From positions 1 to 64,000 of the forward strand of contig CAZPMH010000011.1 in NCBI GenBank assembly GCA_964587815.1: a DNA stretch of 64,000 nucleotides. The letters run 5' to 3'. The translations under genes and the position numbers were made by a program. Each line of letters begins with the position of its first letter. Position 1 is the first letter of the stretch. This DNA comes from UBA1672 sp964587815. Its GTDB lineage: Bacteria; Pseudomonadota; Alphaproteobacteria; Micavibrionales; Micavibrionaceae. This document shows positions 34,651-44,166 of this stretch, piece after piece. The notes below the pieces were generated by a model, which had not been told where the DNA came from, did not search any database, and saw only the letters and a program-made list of their open reading frames with translations.

Positions 34651-35445
34651 TTAGTAATATTCGCCCTTGTTAAAGACGTATCTTTTGTTTTTGACGGAGA
34701 CCTGTGGCGGCACGTAGTAGCGTTCAAAATGGTCATAGCCTTCTTTTAGATTTTCCCAGAACGGATACCATCGTGAAAGGTTGCGCGCCATCATGTTTTC
34801 GTTGGTCATGCGAAACGGGTAGATATGGATGGGGATGGATTTGTGCCCGTATTTAAAATTTTGTTCTACGATCAGGTAGATTTCGGCGATGTGTTCGTCT
34901 GTCATCGCTAAGCACCCTTCGGAGCTGCAGCCGCCGTGGATCATGAGGTGGGTTCCTGTGCGTTTATGGGCGCGGTCATATTTATTTGGGAAGCCGATAT
35001 TGAAGGATAGGAAGAAACGGCTGTTTGGGTTAAGGCGTTCGCGTGTGACATTGTAGAACCCTTCGGGCGTTTGCAGATCGCCTTCTTTTAGCTTGGGGCC
35101 GAGTACGCCTGATTTGTTACATATGTCGTAGGTCTTGAATAATTCATATTGATCGTGATAGGTGCTTTTAACCCATAGTTCCAGCTTCATTTCGCTTTTA
35201 AAGGCGCGGATCAGCATGGGGTTGTCCATGCTTAACCCTTTCAGAACCATTTCGGTGCGCAGAACGGAGAAATTCTTTTCTCTGATCGCGTTGAGGCGTT
35301 CATTCGCGTCGGAGAAGATTCCCGGGACGAGGTTCGTTTCCTCTTGTGGGTGAACGTAGTCGTCGGATGCGCAGCCTGTTGCCATCGCCAGAACAACGAT
35401 GAGCAGGATCATAACAAGAAAAGGCATGACAAAGGATGATTTCAT
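34651..35445 (-). CDS. YkuD-type L,D-transpeptidase family lipoprotein (YafK-like)
   Basis: A protein of 264 residues starting MKSSFVMPFLVMILLIVVLA with lipobox MATGC-AS (Cys25). The catalytic domain has HLMIHGGCSSEGCLAMT: conserved His170 and nucleophile Cys178 in the SxGC motif. The family forms or cleaves 3-3 cross-links or attaches proteins such as Braun lipoprotein to peptidoglycan; YafK/DpaA is the member that detaches it. Which activity this one has cannot be told. It is directly adjacent to radC (no intergenic base) and probably co-transcribed with it. Confidence 0.88.
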   Translation of the reverse strand: MKSSFVMPFLVMILLIVVLAMATGCASDDYVHPQEETNLVPGIFSDANERLNAIREKNFSVLRTEMVLKGLSMDNPMLIRAFKSEMKLELWVKSTYHDQYELFKTYDICNKSGVLGPKLKEGDLQTPEGFYNVTRERLNPNSRFFLSFNIGFPNKYDRAHKRTGTHLMIHGGCSSEGCLAMTDEHIAEIYLIVEQNFKYGHKSIPIHIYPFRMTNENMMARNLSRWYPFWENLKEGYDHFERYYVPPQVSVKNKRYVFNKGEYY

Positions 35446-36174
35446 TTAGATCAGCCCCTCATTACGGAAAGATGTTTGCCCGTGTCTGGCGATGATCACA
35501 TGGTCGTGGACTTTGATTTCGAACGGGCGGGCGGCCTCGATGATCATGTTGGTCATGTCAATGTCGGCTTGCGACGGTTTGGGGTCACCGCTGGGGTGGT
35601 TGTGCATTAAGATCAGCGCGGTTGCGCCGAGTTCCAGGGCGCGTTTTACGACTTCTCTGGGGTAGGCGGGGGTATGATCCACCGTGCCTGAGCCCTGAAT
35701 TTCATCGGCGATGAGGACGTTTTTTTTGTTCAGGAACAGGATGCGGAAATGTTCTTTTGTCTCGTGTGCCATGGTCATGTGGCAATAATCCATCAGGCGC
35801 GTCCAGTTATTCAAAACAGGTTTTTGCATCAGTTCCTGTTTCATCATACGGTTGGCGATGGCGGTGACGGTTTTGATCGCGGTGGCGGTGTTTTCGCTGA
35901 TGCCGTCCATTTGGCTGAGTGTGGCGTGAGGGGCGCTCATCACTTCAGGCAGGGAGCCGAATTTTTGCAGCAGGGTTTTGGCGAGTGGTTTTACATCGCG
36001 GCGCGGGATCGCCATAAAGAGGAGCAGTTCGAGAAGTTCGTAATCCTGCAGCGCATCTGCGCCACCAATCACGAAGCGTTCACGCAAACGTCCGCGGTGG
36101 CCTGCGTAGTGCGGTTTGTCTTCTTTCTTGGCTCTTTGCGCCGATTTTATTGGTTTTATGTCTGCCTGCGCCAT
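35446..36174 (-). CDS. radC: RadC-family JAMM-fold protein
   Basis: A 242-residue protein with the N-terminal helix-hairpin-helix region (RDVKPLAKTLLQKFGSLPEV) and the C-terminal JAMM/MPN metal site MHNHPSGDPKP (His191, His193, and Asp204 further on). Despite its name, a DNA-repair role is not established; genome context sometimes links it to defence islands, but none is visible here. The start is at MAQADIKPIKSAQ. Confidence 0.92.
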   Translation of the reverse strand: MAQADIKPIKSAQRAKKEDKPHYAGHRGRLRERFVIGGADALQDYELLELLLFMAIPRRDVKPLAKTLLQKFGSLPEVMSAPHATLSQMDGISENTATAIKTVTAIANRMMKQELMQKPVLNNWTRLMDYCHMTMAHETKEHFRILFLNKKNVLIADEIQGSGTVDHTPAYPREVVKRALELGATALILMHNHPSGDPKPSQADIDMTNMIIEAARPFEIKVHDHVIIARHGQTSFRNEGLI

Positions 36175-36258
36175 GCGTTTATCGTGATTGGTTATGCGTC
36201 ACAGTATTACAGGGGCTTTACGGTATTGCAAGAATGGTTTTCATGCTTTTATCGAAGG

Positions 36259-37680
36259 TTAGTCTTCGTCGTTTTGCATGACTTTATTCTCTTCCGTTTC
36301 CGTTGCCGCATCAGGTTCAATCTTTTGCATCAGGTCGACTTTACGATAGTTTTTCAGCGTGTTTTTGATGTTCTCTCCGATGAAGATTTGCGGGTTTGAT
36401 GTGGTCGGCAGGCTTTCATCTCGCTCGCGTTGTTCAACGCGGATTTTAGCAAGGCGGAAGGCGTGTTGAAGATTGGTTGTGTTTTTCAGGCCGTGGTTGA
36501 ACAGGGCATCGGTGAAGTAGGTCAAATCCGCTTCGTCGCTGCAGCCGTAGGATTGGCGGTTGGTTGCAGCGGAGGTCATGATCAGCGTATTTTCATTTTC
36601 CAAATGGGGAATGAAGCTGCCGCTGTGGCAGGCGGAGATGATGATGATGCGGTTTTTAATGCCACTTTCATCCAGCAGGTCGGATAGCCCTTTTGCCGAG
36701 AGGTTTTGCATGGTGTGTCGATGGTCGAGGTAAACGCTCATGCCCTGATTATAGCCGTGGCTTGTGAGGTAGAGCAGGAGGATATCTTCTTCGGTTTGCA
36801 TCACGGTTTTGTAATGATCAATCGCGGCCTTAAGGTTTGTCATGTTCGCCAGCGGGATGTCGAAGATTGTTTCTTCGTTATTGTTCAGGCTGAGTGTTCG
36901 ATCCGTAGCGCCGAACTTTGTTTCAATCTGTTCCTTGACGAATTTTCCTTCGCGCATGAAGACGTCTTGCGCGCTGTAGCTGGAGAAGGTGATTGCGAAT
37001 AAATCCGTTTCGCCTGCTTCGGATTTTTTAATTTGTGCAAGCGGCTCAGCGATTGCGCTTGCTTGCATGTTGAAAATTTCTTCGCTGGTCAGTCTTTGAT
37101 AGGCGGGAAATTCTGCTTCTTGTCTTGGTTCTTCAGGTTGCGCGTAGTAGAAATACGACATGCCGACTTTGTAATTGAGCAGATACAGGGTTGCCGCAAT
37201 GATGATGCCAAGCGATACTTTTCTCTCGGCTCTGTCTTCTCCTAAAGCGTTGAGAATTTTGAAGGTTACAAAGAAGCCCCATGCCATGATTGCATAGTTT
37301 ATGTACAGTTCCGTATCGTAGGTCAGCCAATCGGGGTAGACTGAATACAGTGCCATGAGGGGCAGGAGCAGAAAGATATACGCGTTGTAAAAGGCGATAA
37401 TGACATTGAGGGTTAGGTCTGCTTTGTTTGTTGATGCTGATATAAGGTAGGATATGACAACAATGCTTGCCAGCAGGGCTACGTGGTATTCGTACCACCA
37501 TTCGGAATCGATTTGCGCGTTATACCCTGCGATTGCGGTTTCGATGACAAGATGCGCGCCCAGAATGATGGTGATGATTCCAAGCAGGCTGTGCCAGTTC
37601 GCTTGAAAATCGAACAGATCCGTTTTTCTTAAAAAGGCTAGTTTCAAGCCTGCCTTAAGATTTGTGAGTAACGTGCGCAT
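36259..37680 (-). CDS. Membrane-bound C13 (legumain/caspase-fold) peptidase
   Basis: A protein of 473 residues. The N-terminal ~180 residues carry about five membrane segments (near 30-50, 67-83, 92-112, 127-145 and 155-172). The soluble remainder has a caspase-hemoglobinase fold signature: LLLYLTSHGYNQG with His308 and IIIISACHSGSFIP with Cys351, the C13 catalytic dyad. Membrane-tethered C13 enzymes are known in bacteria but have no assigned substrate. The C-terminus is acidic. It sits upstream of radC, and map lies upstream of it on the same strand, 15 bp away. Confidence 0.85.
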   Translation of the reverse strand: MRTLLTNLKAGLKLAFLRKTDLFDFQANWHSLLGIITIILGAHLVIETAIAGYNAQIDSEWWYEYHVALLASIVVISYLISASTNKADLTLNVIIAFYNAYIFLLLPLMALYSVYPDWLTYDTELYINYAIMAWGFFVTFKILNALGEDRAERKVSLGIIIAATLYLLNYKVGMSYFYYAQPEEPRQEAEFPAYQRLTSEEIFNMQASAIAEPLAQIKKSEAGETDLFAITFSSYSAQDVFMREGKFVKEQIETKFGATDRTLSLNNNEETIFDIPLANMTNLKAAIDHYKTVMQTEEDILLLYLTSHGYNQGMSVYLDHRHTMQNLSAKGLSDLLDESGIKNRIIIISACHSGSFIPHLENENTLIMTSAATNRQSYGCSDEADLTYFTDALFNHGLKNTTNLQHAFRLAKIRVEQRERDESLPTTSNPQIFIGENIKNTLKNYRKVDLMQKIEPDAATETEENKVMQNDED

Positions 37681-37695
37681 TTGGGTTTTTCTTTA

Positions 37696-38544
37696 TTATG
37701 AGGTGTAGGGCGGTTTTGTGTAGCCCTTTGGCGAGAGCGTGAAAATCTCAAACCCGTCATCTGTTACGGCCAGCGAATGTTCGAACTGCGCAGACAGGGA
37801 GCGGTCGCGCGTTACGGCCGTCCAACCGTCTGATTTTAAAACTTTGGTTGCGTAATGGCCTGCGTTGATCATCGGTTCAATCGTGAAGAACATGCCCGGC
37901 TCTAATATTGTGCCTGTGTTGGGCGTGCCGTAATGCATGACCGATGGCGGGCAGTGAAAGACCTGACCCAGCCCGTGGCCGCAAAAGTCGCGTACAACCG
38001 AGAAGCGTTCGGCTTCAGCAACGGTTTGGATGGCGTGGCCGATATCGCCCAGGGTGTTGCCGGGTTTAACGGCCTCTATCCCTGCCATCATCGCATCGTA
38101 TGTGACGTCAACCAGACGTTTTGCCTTGACGGGGATTTTGTCACCAGCCAGATACATGCGTGAGGAGTCTCCATGCCAGCCATCGACAATGACGGTGACA
38201 TCGATGTTTATGATATCGCCTTCGCGTAGTTTTTTCTCGTTCGGGATGCCGTGGCACACAACGTGATTGACTGAGGTGCATGTTGCCTTTGGGAATGGTG
38301 TTTCAGCCGCGCCGCGATAGCCCAAAGGCGCGGGAATTGCGCCTGCCTTATCGGCCATTTCATGGCACAGGCGGTCGAGCTCTTCGGTTGTGACGCCCGG
38401 CACAACATGGTCGGTAATCATATCCAGAATCTCAGCGGCGAGCTTGCCTGCTTTACGCATACCTTCAAACCCGCTTTCATCGTGAAGGGGGATGCCCTCA
38501 TCCGTCAGGCGTAAATCATTTTGAAGGTTGATGTTGAAATTCAT
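37696..38544 (-). CDS. map: Methionine aminopeptidase, type I
   Basis: Removes initiator Met from nascent proteins. The 282 residues are slightly longer than usual. Metal ligands are in GDIINIDVTVIVDGWHGDSS (two Asp), FCGHGLGQVFH (His), MFFTIEPM (Glu) and FEHSLAVTDDG (Glu). The N-terminal DESGFEGMRKAGKLAAEIL is normal for type I, without a zinc-finger extension. It lies 15 bp upstream of the C13 peptidase gene, on the same strand. Confidence 0.96.
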   Translation of the reverse strand: MNFNINLQNDLRLTDEGIPLHDESGFEGMRKAGKLAAEILDMITDHVVPGVTTEELDRLCHEMADKAGAIPAPLGYRGAAETPFPKATCTSVNHVVCHGIPNEKKLREGDIINIDVTVIVDGWHGDSSRMYLAGDKIPVKAKRLVDVTYDAMMAGIEAVKPGNTLGDIGHAIQTVAEAERFSVVRDFCGHGLGQVFHCPPSVMHYGTPNTGTILEPGMFFTIEPMINAGHYATKVLKSDGWTAVTRDRSLSAQFEHSLAVTDDGFEIFTLSPKGYTKPPYTS

Positions 38545-38627
38545 TTTTATGCCTTACTGTGTGTCAAAATTATCTCAGCTATGTTACATATCGTCTTGAT
38601 ACGGCAGTGTAAAGAAAGATTAGCTTT

Positions 38628-39359
38628 ATGGCAAAGACATATCACGCGGCAATGATTGTGATTGGGAACGAGATTCTGTCAGGGCGGACGCAGGATAAGA
38701 ACATCAATTATCTTGCGCTGAAGCTGAATGACGCAGGGGTGCAGTTGCGTGAGGTTCGGGTTATTCCCGATGTGGAGCAGACGATTATTGATTGTGTGAA
38801 TGAGATGCGCGCGCGGTATGATTACGTGTTTACAAGCGGCGGTATCGGCCCGACGCATGATGATATTACCGCGGAGAGTATTTCAAAGGCGTTCGGCGTG
38901 CCTTGGGGCATTGATGATCGCGCCTATCAAATTTTATTGGATTATTACGGCGAAGAGGCGTTTTCCGATGCGCGCAAGAAGATGGCGATGATCCCCGAGG
39001 GGGCTGATCTTATACCGAACCCCGTGTCTTCTGCGCCGGGGTTTCAGGTTGAAAATGTTTATGTTTTGGCGGGTGTGCCAACCGTGTTTCAGTCGATGGT
39101 CGATTACATCGCGCTGGATTTGAAGGGTGGGGATATTGTGCATTCCCGCACTGTGTCTTCCCCTCACCCTGAGAGTGTGATGGCATCGCAGCTTGGTGAA
39201 ATACAGGCGCGGTACGCGGATGTCGATATTGGCAGTTATCCGCATTTTCGCACCGGCTCATGGGCGGTGAATATTGTTTTGCGTTCGGTTGATGATGCCT
39301 TGTTAGATGCGGCGGAAAAAGAAGTGGCCGAGATGGTTAAAGGGTTGGAAAAGCCATGA
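38628..39359 (+). CDS. CinA-like competence/damage-inducible protein A (MoCF domain)
   Basis: A 243-residue protein consisting only of the N-terminal molybdopterin-binding domain of CinA: MIVIGNEILSGRTQDKNINY, TSGGIGPTHDDITAESI and VSSAPGFQVENVYVLAGVP. The C-terminal nicotinamide-nucleotide deamidase domain of full CinA is missing. This short form (with pyrophosphatase-type activity in related proteins) is common in alphaproteobacteria. Its stop overlaps the flippase start by 4 bases (ATGA), joining it to the exopolysaccharide operon. Confidence 0.9.
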   Translation: MAKTYHAAMIVIGNEILSGRTQDKNINYLALKLNDAGVQLREVRVIPDVEQTIIDCVNEMRARYDYVFTSGGIGPTHDDITAESISKAFGVPWGIDDRAYQILLDYYGEEAFSDARKKMAMIPEGADLIPNPVSSAPGFQVENVYVLAGVPTVFQSMVDYIALDLKGGDIVHSRTVSSPHPESVMASQLGEIQARYADVDIGSYPHFRTGSWAVNIVLRSVDDALLDAAEKEVAEMVKGLEKP

Positions 39360-40591
39360 GCAAGAAAAGGCAGCTCCTTATTCGGTTGATTACGCTGGGC
39401 GATCAGGTTTGTTTTTCTGTGGCAAATTTTGTGCTGTCGATCACGTTGGCACGTTTTTTCAGCGAGACGGATGTGGCTGCCTTTGTCATTGGTATGTCAA
39501 TTGCCTTGACCATTCAGGGCATACAGCGCAATTGTTACGTGGTACAAAATGCAGTGCTGGCGCCTGAGATTTTAAGGCGGCGTGCGGCGCGTGTCATGGG
39601 GCAGCAGGCGATCGCGTGGGGTATTCTGGTCGGCTTTGAGTTGCTGGTTCTTCTGGCACTGTATTTGGGCGGTGTTGATACGTATTTCCTTCATATCGGT
39701 GTGGCGACATTGGCCTGTACGTTGATGTGTACGCAGCTGGAATTTGATCGCATTATGTTTGTGAAACACGATAAATACTGGCATGCGGCGGCGACCAGTG
39801 TCGGGTTTTTTCTGATGGTGTCTGTGCTGTTTTATATTTCTTATTCCACAGGTGGCTTGTCTTTTGCGGCAGTTATGGGGCTCGTGTCGCTGTATATGGT
39901 TGCGAAGATGTTGTTTTTGTTCTTCTGCACGACATGGCCTGATTTTTTCTGGGGTTGGCGATTGCTGGTGCGGGATTTTAGGAAATATTTTAAAGCTTCT
40001 GTCGTGGGGGTCGTTGGGTATGCAGGATATAATCATGTGCCAGTTTTTATTCTGGGGTCTTTTGCAGCGCCGATACAGACAGCTGCCTTTGGTGTGATGC
40101 GCGGCCTTATGCAGCCGTTACAAATTATTGTAAAGAGCCTTGATATTATTGATAAGAATGTTTTTCAGCGGCTTTCAAAAGAAGCGGGCGGCATGCGCCG
40201 TGTGTTCTTACGCCAACTGACATTATATAGCGCAGTTTCGGTCGGCGTTGTGGTGTGTGCTCTGGGCTTTGGTGGGGATATCATAAGACTGGCTTATGGT
40301 GAAAAATATGTTGAATTTACGCATATTCTGGTCGGTTGGGCGATGATTTTTTCGATGTTGGCGATTACGCTGCCTTTGGAGACGGTGATCGTTAAATTGG
40401 GCGCGTTGAACAAGTATAATTATTTGCGCATCATCTCTGGCGTTGTCGGGGCGGTCTTATCGTTTGTTTTATTGGAGCCTTATGGCGCGATGGGCGCGGT
40501 GATGGCCTCCTTCGCAGGGTGGTTGGTTTCTGTGGTTGCGGCCTTTTGGTTGGTTCGCCCTGTTTTGAGAAAAGGGGGCGAGCATGGCTGA
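39356..40591 (+). CDS. Wzx-like polysaccharide flippase (MATE/MVF superfamily)
   Basis: An inner-membrane protein of 411 residues with about 12 membrane segments, of the oligosaccharide flippase type that moves lipid-linked repeat units across the membrane. The N-terminus (LLIRLITLGDQVCFSVANF) and late EPYGAMGAVMASFAGWLVSV are typical of Wzx-like transporters. Its identity rests on topology and on the neighbouring polymerase and glycosyltransferase genes. It overlaps the CinA-like gene by 4 bp and the polymerase gene by 8 bp, so translation is coupled. Confidence 0.8.
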   Translation: MSKKRQLLIRLITLGDQVCFSVANFVLSITLARFFSETDVAAFVIGMSIALTIQGIQRNCYVVQNAVLAPEILRRRAARVMGQQAIAWGILVGFELLVLLALYLGGVDTYFLHIGVATLACTLMCTQLEFDRIMFVKHDKYWHAAATSVGFFLMVSVLFYISYSTGGLSFAAVMGLVSLYMVAKMLFLFFCTTWPDFFWGWRLLVRDFRKYFKASVVGVVGYAGYNHVPVFILGSFAAPIQTAAFGVMRGLMQPLQIIVKSLDIIDKNVFQRLSKEAGGMRRVFLRQLTLYSAVSVGVVVCALGFGGDIIRLAYGEKYVEFTHILVGWAMIFSMLAITLPLETVIVKLGALNKYNYLRIISGVVGAVLSFVLLEPYGAMGAVMASFAGWLVSVVAAFWLVRPVLRKGGEHG

Positions 40592-41870
40592 GTATGCACA
40601 TGATGAGCCGCCACGCTCTATCCTTTCGCGTGTTGTAAGCGGGGACAGTTTTTGGTTTTTACTGTTCTTTACGTTTTTATTTACATCGCAAATGACGTTT
40701 CGCGGCTCTGATATTATTGCGGGCGGAACAACAGATTTTCAGGTTTTTATCAGGTTGGGTGTTTTGGCAGGGACGTTTGCGTTCCTTCTGTTTTATTACA
40801 AACGTTTTTTTCTGATGTTGCGCGAAGTGCCAATCTTTTTTCACTTCCTGCTTTTGATATTCCTGTTGGTCGTGACGGTTTTACCGCATGCGTTCAGCTT
40901 TTACAGCCTGTATTGTTTGGCCACCAATTTCATGATGTTTTATATCGTTGTTTTGTTCGTTGACCGATTGGGCATGGATAAGGCGCTTTATTATTATGCA
41001 TGCGGTGTTGCGGTTTTTTGCGCCGTGGGCATGGCTTTTTATTATGCTTTCCCCGCGATTGGGCGGTACTGGTATTGGAATGAAGCGGGCGTTTTTTATC
41101 AAAGTACGCGGATGAGCGGGATTGCAGGCCATCCGAACACGCTTGGTTTTATGGCGGCGACGGCGATTTTGTCATTCTTTCATCTTGTCATGCAGCGTTA
41201 CCAGATGTCGCGGCTTTTATATCTGGGCATGATTATTGTTTTTGCCTGCCTCATTCTTACGGATAGCCGCACGAGTTTGTTCGGTACGATTTTAATGTCG
41301 GGCATGTATCTGGTTTTGTATTTGCGGATGACATGGGTTGCGATTTTGCTCGGTGTTTTTGCTGTCGCGTTTTTGCTGCTGTCGCTTGAGTTTTCTTGGG
41401 GGATTGTTGAAAATCTTCTGCTCAGCGTGTCGCGTTCAGGGTCAATTGAGGAAGTGACGAGCCTGACGGGGCGATCATACATTTGGGATCAGGTGGTTTT
41501 GTTTATTGAAAAACGGCCGATTATCGGGCACGGGCATGCAACGATGAGTACGGTTTTGTCAGCGCATAAAGATGAGGTCGGTTTTGAAGTCGGGCAGGCG
41601 CATAATATATATTTGCAGATGCTGTTTGCCGGAGGTTTTATCGGGTTTTTTATCTATATCATCGGCATTTTTGCAGCGCTGATCCCTTCTATCGTTATCT
41701 CCTATCATAAGCGATATCCGTTTATGACATGTATCGTATTTTACATCATTCTGACAGGTTTTACGGAGACGATCATTTTGTCTACGGTTGCGAATAATGC
41801 GTATTTTGTTTTTGTTCTCGGCCTGGCGGGGGTCGCGGTTGAGAGTAGAAATATGAGGCTGAGAGGATAA
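40584..41870 (+). CDS. O-antigen ligase/polymerase family protein (Wzy-like)
   Basis: A protein of 428 residues with about 10-12 membrane segments. A large periplasmic loop contains SGIAGHPNTLGFMAA and RSYIWDQVVLFIEKRPIIGHGHAT, matching the Wzy_C/ligase pattern (GHPNTLG and W...P..GHG). It polymerises or ligates undecaprenyl-linked glycans in the periplasm. The neighbouring flippase and glycosyltransferases indicate an exopolysaccharide Wzx/Wzy pathway. Confidence 0.85.
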   Translation: MAEYAHDEPPRSILSRVVSGDSFWFLLFFTFLFTSQMTFRGSDIIAGGTTDFQVFIRLGVLAGTFAFLLFYYKRFFLMLREVPIFFHFLLLIFLLVVTVLPHAFSFYSLYCLATNFMMFYIVVLFVDRLGMDKALYYYACGVAVFCAVGMAFYYAFPAIGRYWYWNEAGVFYQSTRMSGIAGHPNTLGFMAATAILSFFHLVMQRYQMSRLLYLGMIIVFACLILTDSRTSLFGTILMSGMYLVLYLRMTWVAILLGVFAVAFLLLSLEFSWGIVENLLLSVSRSGSIEEVTSLTGRSYIWDQVVLFIEKRPIIGHGHATMSTVLSAHKDEVGFEVGQAHNIYLQMLFAGGFIGFFIYIIGIFAALIPSIVISYHKRYPFMTCIVFYIILTGFTETIILSTVANNAYFVFVLGLAGVAVESRNMRLRG

Positions 41871-41961
41871 AGGCTACGGTTTTAGGGTTTTTATTTTTGC
41901 GTTTATGTTATAGGTTTATGTGTGTTTTTTAACTCTGCGTTTTTCGATTTTTAGGTGACCC

Positions 41962-43134
41962 ATGGCTAAACCCATTATTGTTCATATTACGGCCGATTAT
42001 CCGGATGTTATGGAGGCAGGGAAGACCAGTGCGGTCAAAAATCTGGTCGAGGGTACGAGCAGCAAATACAGGCACATCGTTTATTCTATTAACCGTGTGA
42101 GCGCTCTTGGCGGTTTTGCCTCTATGGAGTTTGGTAAAGATCGTATTGCGCTGGCCTATGGCGCGTTGCCGAAAGGTGTGATGTGGGAAAAGAATTTGCC
42201 CGAGGTTGCGCGATGGATTAGGGCGGATTTACAAAAACGCAATATCATTCCTGACCTTATCGAAGCGCATAAATACACCGTTGAGGGCGTGATCGGGTTC
42301 GACCTTTCCAAGTCTTTTCGCTGTCCGCTGATTTGTGATATTCAGGGCTATACTGACGTTAATATTTTGAATAAGAAAATTGCCCTGCGTGGTATTTATC
42401 GCGAGATGGCGCAGCATGTTTCGGCTGTTCTTCCCTATGCGCCGTGGCCGATTGCCGCTTTTCAAGAAGCGGTTGGTCTGGATCGGGCGAAGTGTACGTA
42501 TCTGCCCGTTGTTCCGGGACTTGATAGCATGCAGGCCGCGCCTGTTATTGAAGAAAATAAGATGGTGAGTGTTTTTCATCTGGATGGGTGGGATAATAAG
42601 AATTTTGAAGGCATGGCTTTGGCTGTTCGGAAGTTGGTGGATACACATTTCGAAGCGCATAAGGCGTTGTCTCTGGATATTTACGGACGTGGCTCGGCGC
42701 AGACCGTTCTTACGTTGGAGAAATTTATACGAAAGCATGATTTGCAAGACCATGTGCGCCTTATGGGGCCGATTGAAAATAAGAAAATGCCGAAGATGTT
42801 TTCTGATTATGCGGCGTTTGTGTTGCCGTCGAAGAGCGAGTCATACGGTTTGGTGTTCGCCGAGGCGTTATTTTCAGGGTTGCCTGTTTTATGTAATGCG
42901 CATCGCGGCATTTCGGGCTATTTCAATTTTGATGACATCGGTGCGGGATGTGATGCGAACAGTGTACGCAGCATTGCCGTGGGCATGTCTCAGATCTTAT
43001 TAAAACAAGAAGAGCTGAAGGCGAAAATTGCGCAGAAGCAAAAAGACGGTGATTTTGACCTGATGCTTAAGAAGAATATTCTGAAAACTTATAAAGACAC
43101 ACTCGACGGCGTTTTAAAGGACGCAAAATCCTAA
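41962..43134 (+). CDS. Glycosyltransferase family 4
   Basis: A GT-B-fold glycosyltransferase of 390 residues. The C-terminal nucleotide-sugar site is visible: RLMGPIENKKMPKMFSDYAA, then VLPSKSESYGLVFAEALFSG, the E-x7-E region of GT4. The N-terminus (IIVHITADYPDVMEAGKTSA) is the acceptor domain. AGGTGA precedes ATG 41962. The sugar and acceptor are unknown. The next gene starts directly after its stop. Confidence 0.9.
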   Translation: MAKPIIVHITADYPDVMEAGKTSAVKNLVEGTSSKYRHIVYSINRVSALGGFASMEFGKDRIALAYGALPKGVMWEKNLPEVARWIRADLQKRNIIPDLIEAHKYTVEGVIGFDLSKSFRCPLICDIQGYTDVNILNKKIALRGIYREMAQHVSAVLPYAPWPIAAFQEAVGLDRAKCTYLPVVPGLDSMQAAPVIEENKMVSVFHLDGWDNKNFEGMALAVRKLVDTHFEAHKALSLDIYGRGSAQTVLTLEKFIRKHDLQDHVRLMGPIENKKMPKMFSDYAAFVLPSKSESYGLVFAEALFSGLPVLCNAHRGISGYFNFDDIGAGCDANSVRSIAVGMSQILLKQEELKAKIAQKQKDGDFDLMLKKNILKTYKDTLDGVLKDAKS

Positions 43135-43135
43135 C

Positions 43136-44149
43136 ATGGCGGATATCATAGAAAAAAAACCAAAGGTTTGCTTTGTTGCATCCGGTGGCGGGCATCTTCG
43201 ACAGCTTTTGCAGCTCTCTGATCTTTGGGGGCGCTACCCTTATTATTTTGTGACGGAAGAAACGTCGTTGGGCAAAAGTTTGATGGCCGGTCATCAAACG
43301 CGCTTTGTTCCGCATTTTGCGTTCGGCCAGCGTAAGTCAGACGGTTGGTTGAAGTTTTTTTGGAGCGGTTTTAAAAATGCAATCGTGTCTACGGGGCATT
43401 TCTTTAAAGAACGTCCCGATGTTGTGATTACGTCAGGTGCGGGCGCAGCGTTCGTGACGTTGTTGTGGGCGCGGCTGTTGCGTAAGAAAATTGTTTATAT
43501 TGAATCTATTGCTCGGGTGACGGAAGTTTCGTTGTTCGGTCGGTTGGCGCAAAAGCATGCCGGCCTGATTATTGTACAGTGGCCGAGCATGGAAGAACTG
43601 ATTGACGGCGCGACATATTGTTCGCCCTTGGTTGTTGATGATTTGAAGGAAGAGCGGGAGCGTAAGGGCGTTCTGGTGACGGTTGGCACGGTTATGCCGT
43701 TTGATCGTATGGTTGCAGGTGTTGAAAGCTTGCTTTCTGCAGGCAAGATTGAGGGGCCTGTTGCCGCGCAGATCGGTGAGAGTAAGCGCTCTTTTTCTGA
43801 TATTGAGGCGTTTGAAAGTTGTTCGTTTGAGGATTTGAATGCGCGTATGCATGCGGCAGATGTTATCGTTTGTCACGGTGGCTCGGGTTCAATTCTCGGG
43901 GCGTTGAAGGCAGGTGCGCATGTGGTTGCGATGGCGCGTTTATCTGAATATGGTGAGCATTATGACGATCATCAAAAGGACATCACACAGGCCTTTGCCG
44001 ATATGGATTTGATTTCCGTTGCTGCGGATGAGAATGACATTGAACGCGCGATTACGGAGGCGAAGGCGCGGCCACGGCGAACGGTGAATATTGATTGTTC
44101 AGATTATGTTCGTTTGATTGAAGATTTTATCGCGGGTAAAAAGACTTAA
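43136..44149 (+). CDS. Fused PssD-PssE (Alg14-Alg13-like) glycosyltransferase
   Basis: A protein of 337 residues joining both halves of a usually two-subunit GT-B enzyme. Residues 10-150 match PssD/Alg14 (KVCFVASGGGHLRQLLQLSD, DVVITSGAGAAFVTLLWARL), the membrane-docking acceptor half. Residues 175-335 match PssE/Alg13 (VLVTVGTVMPFDRMVAGVES, DVIVCHGGSGSILGALKAGA), the nucleotide-sugar half. In rhizobia PssDE adds glucuronic acid to a lipid-linked glucose. The donor sugar here is not proven. Confidence 0.85.
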   Translation: MADIIEKKPKVCFVASGGGHLRQLLQLSDLWGRYPYYFVTEETSLGKSLMAGHQTRFVPHFAFGQRKSDGWLKFFWSGFKNAIVSTGHFFKERPDVVITSGAGAAFVTLLWARLLRKKIVYIESIARVTEVSLFGRLAQKHAGLIIVQWPSMEELIDGATYCSPLVVDDLKEERERKGVLVTVGTVMPFDRMVAGVESLLSAGKIEGPVAAQIGESKRSFSDIEAFESCSFEDLNARMHAADVIVCHGGSGSILGALKAGAHVVAMARLSEYGEHYDDHQKDITQAFADMDLISVAADENDIERAITEAKARPRRTVNIDCSDYVRLIEDFIAGKKT

Positions 44150-44166
44150 AATAAAGGGAGAGTGTT

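Noticed and set aside
35446..36174. Defence island around radC
   Set aside because: Neighbours are L,D-transpeptidase, C13 peptidase and map; no restriction, toxin or phage genes.
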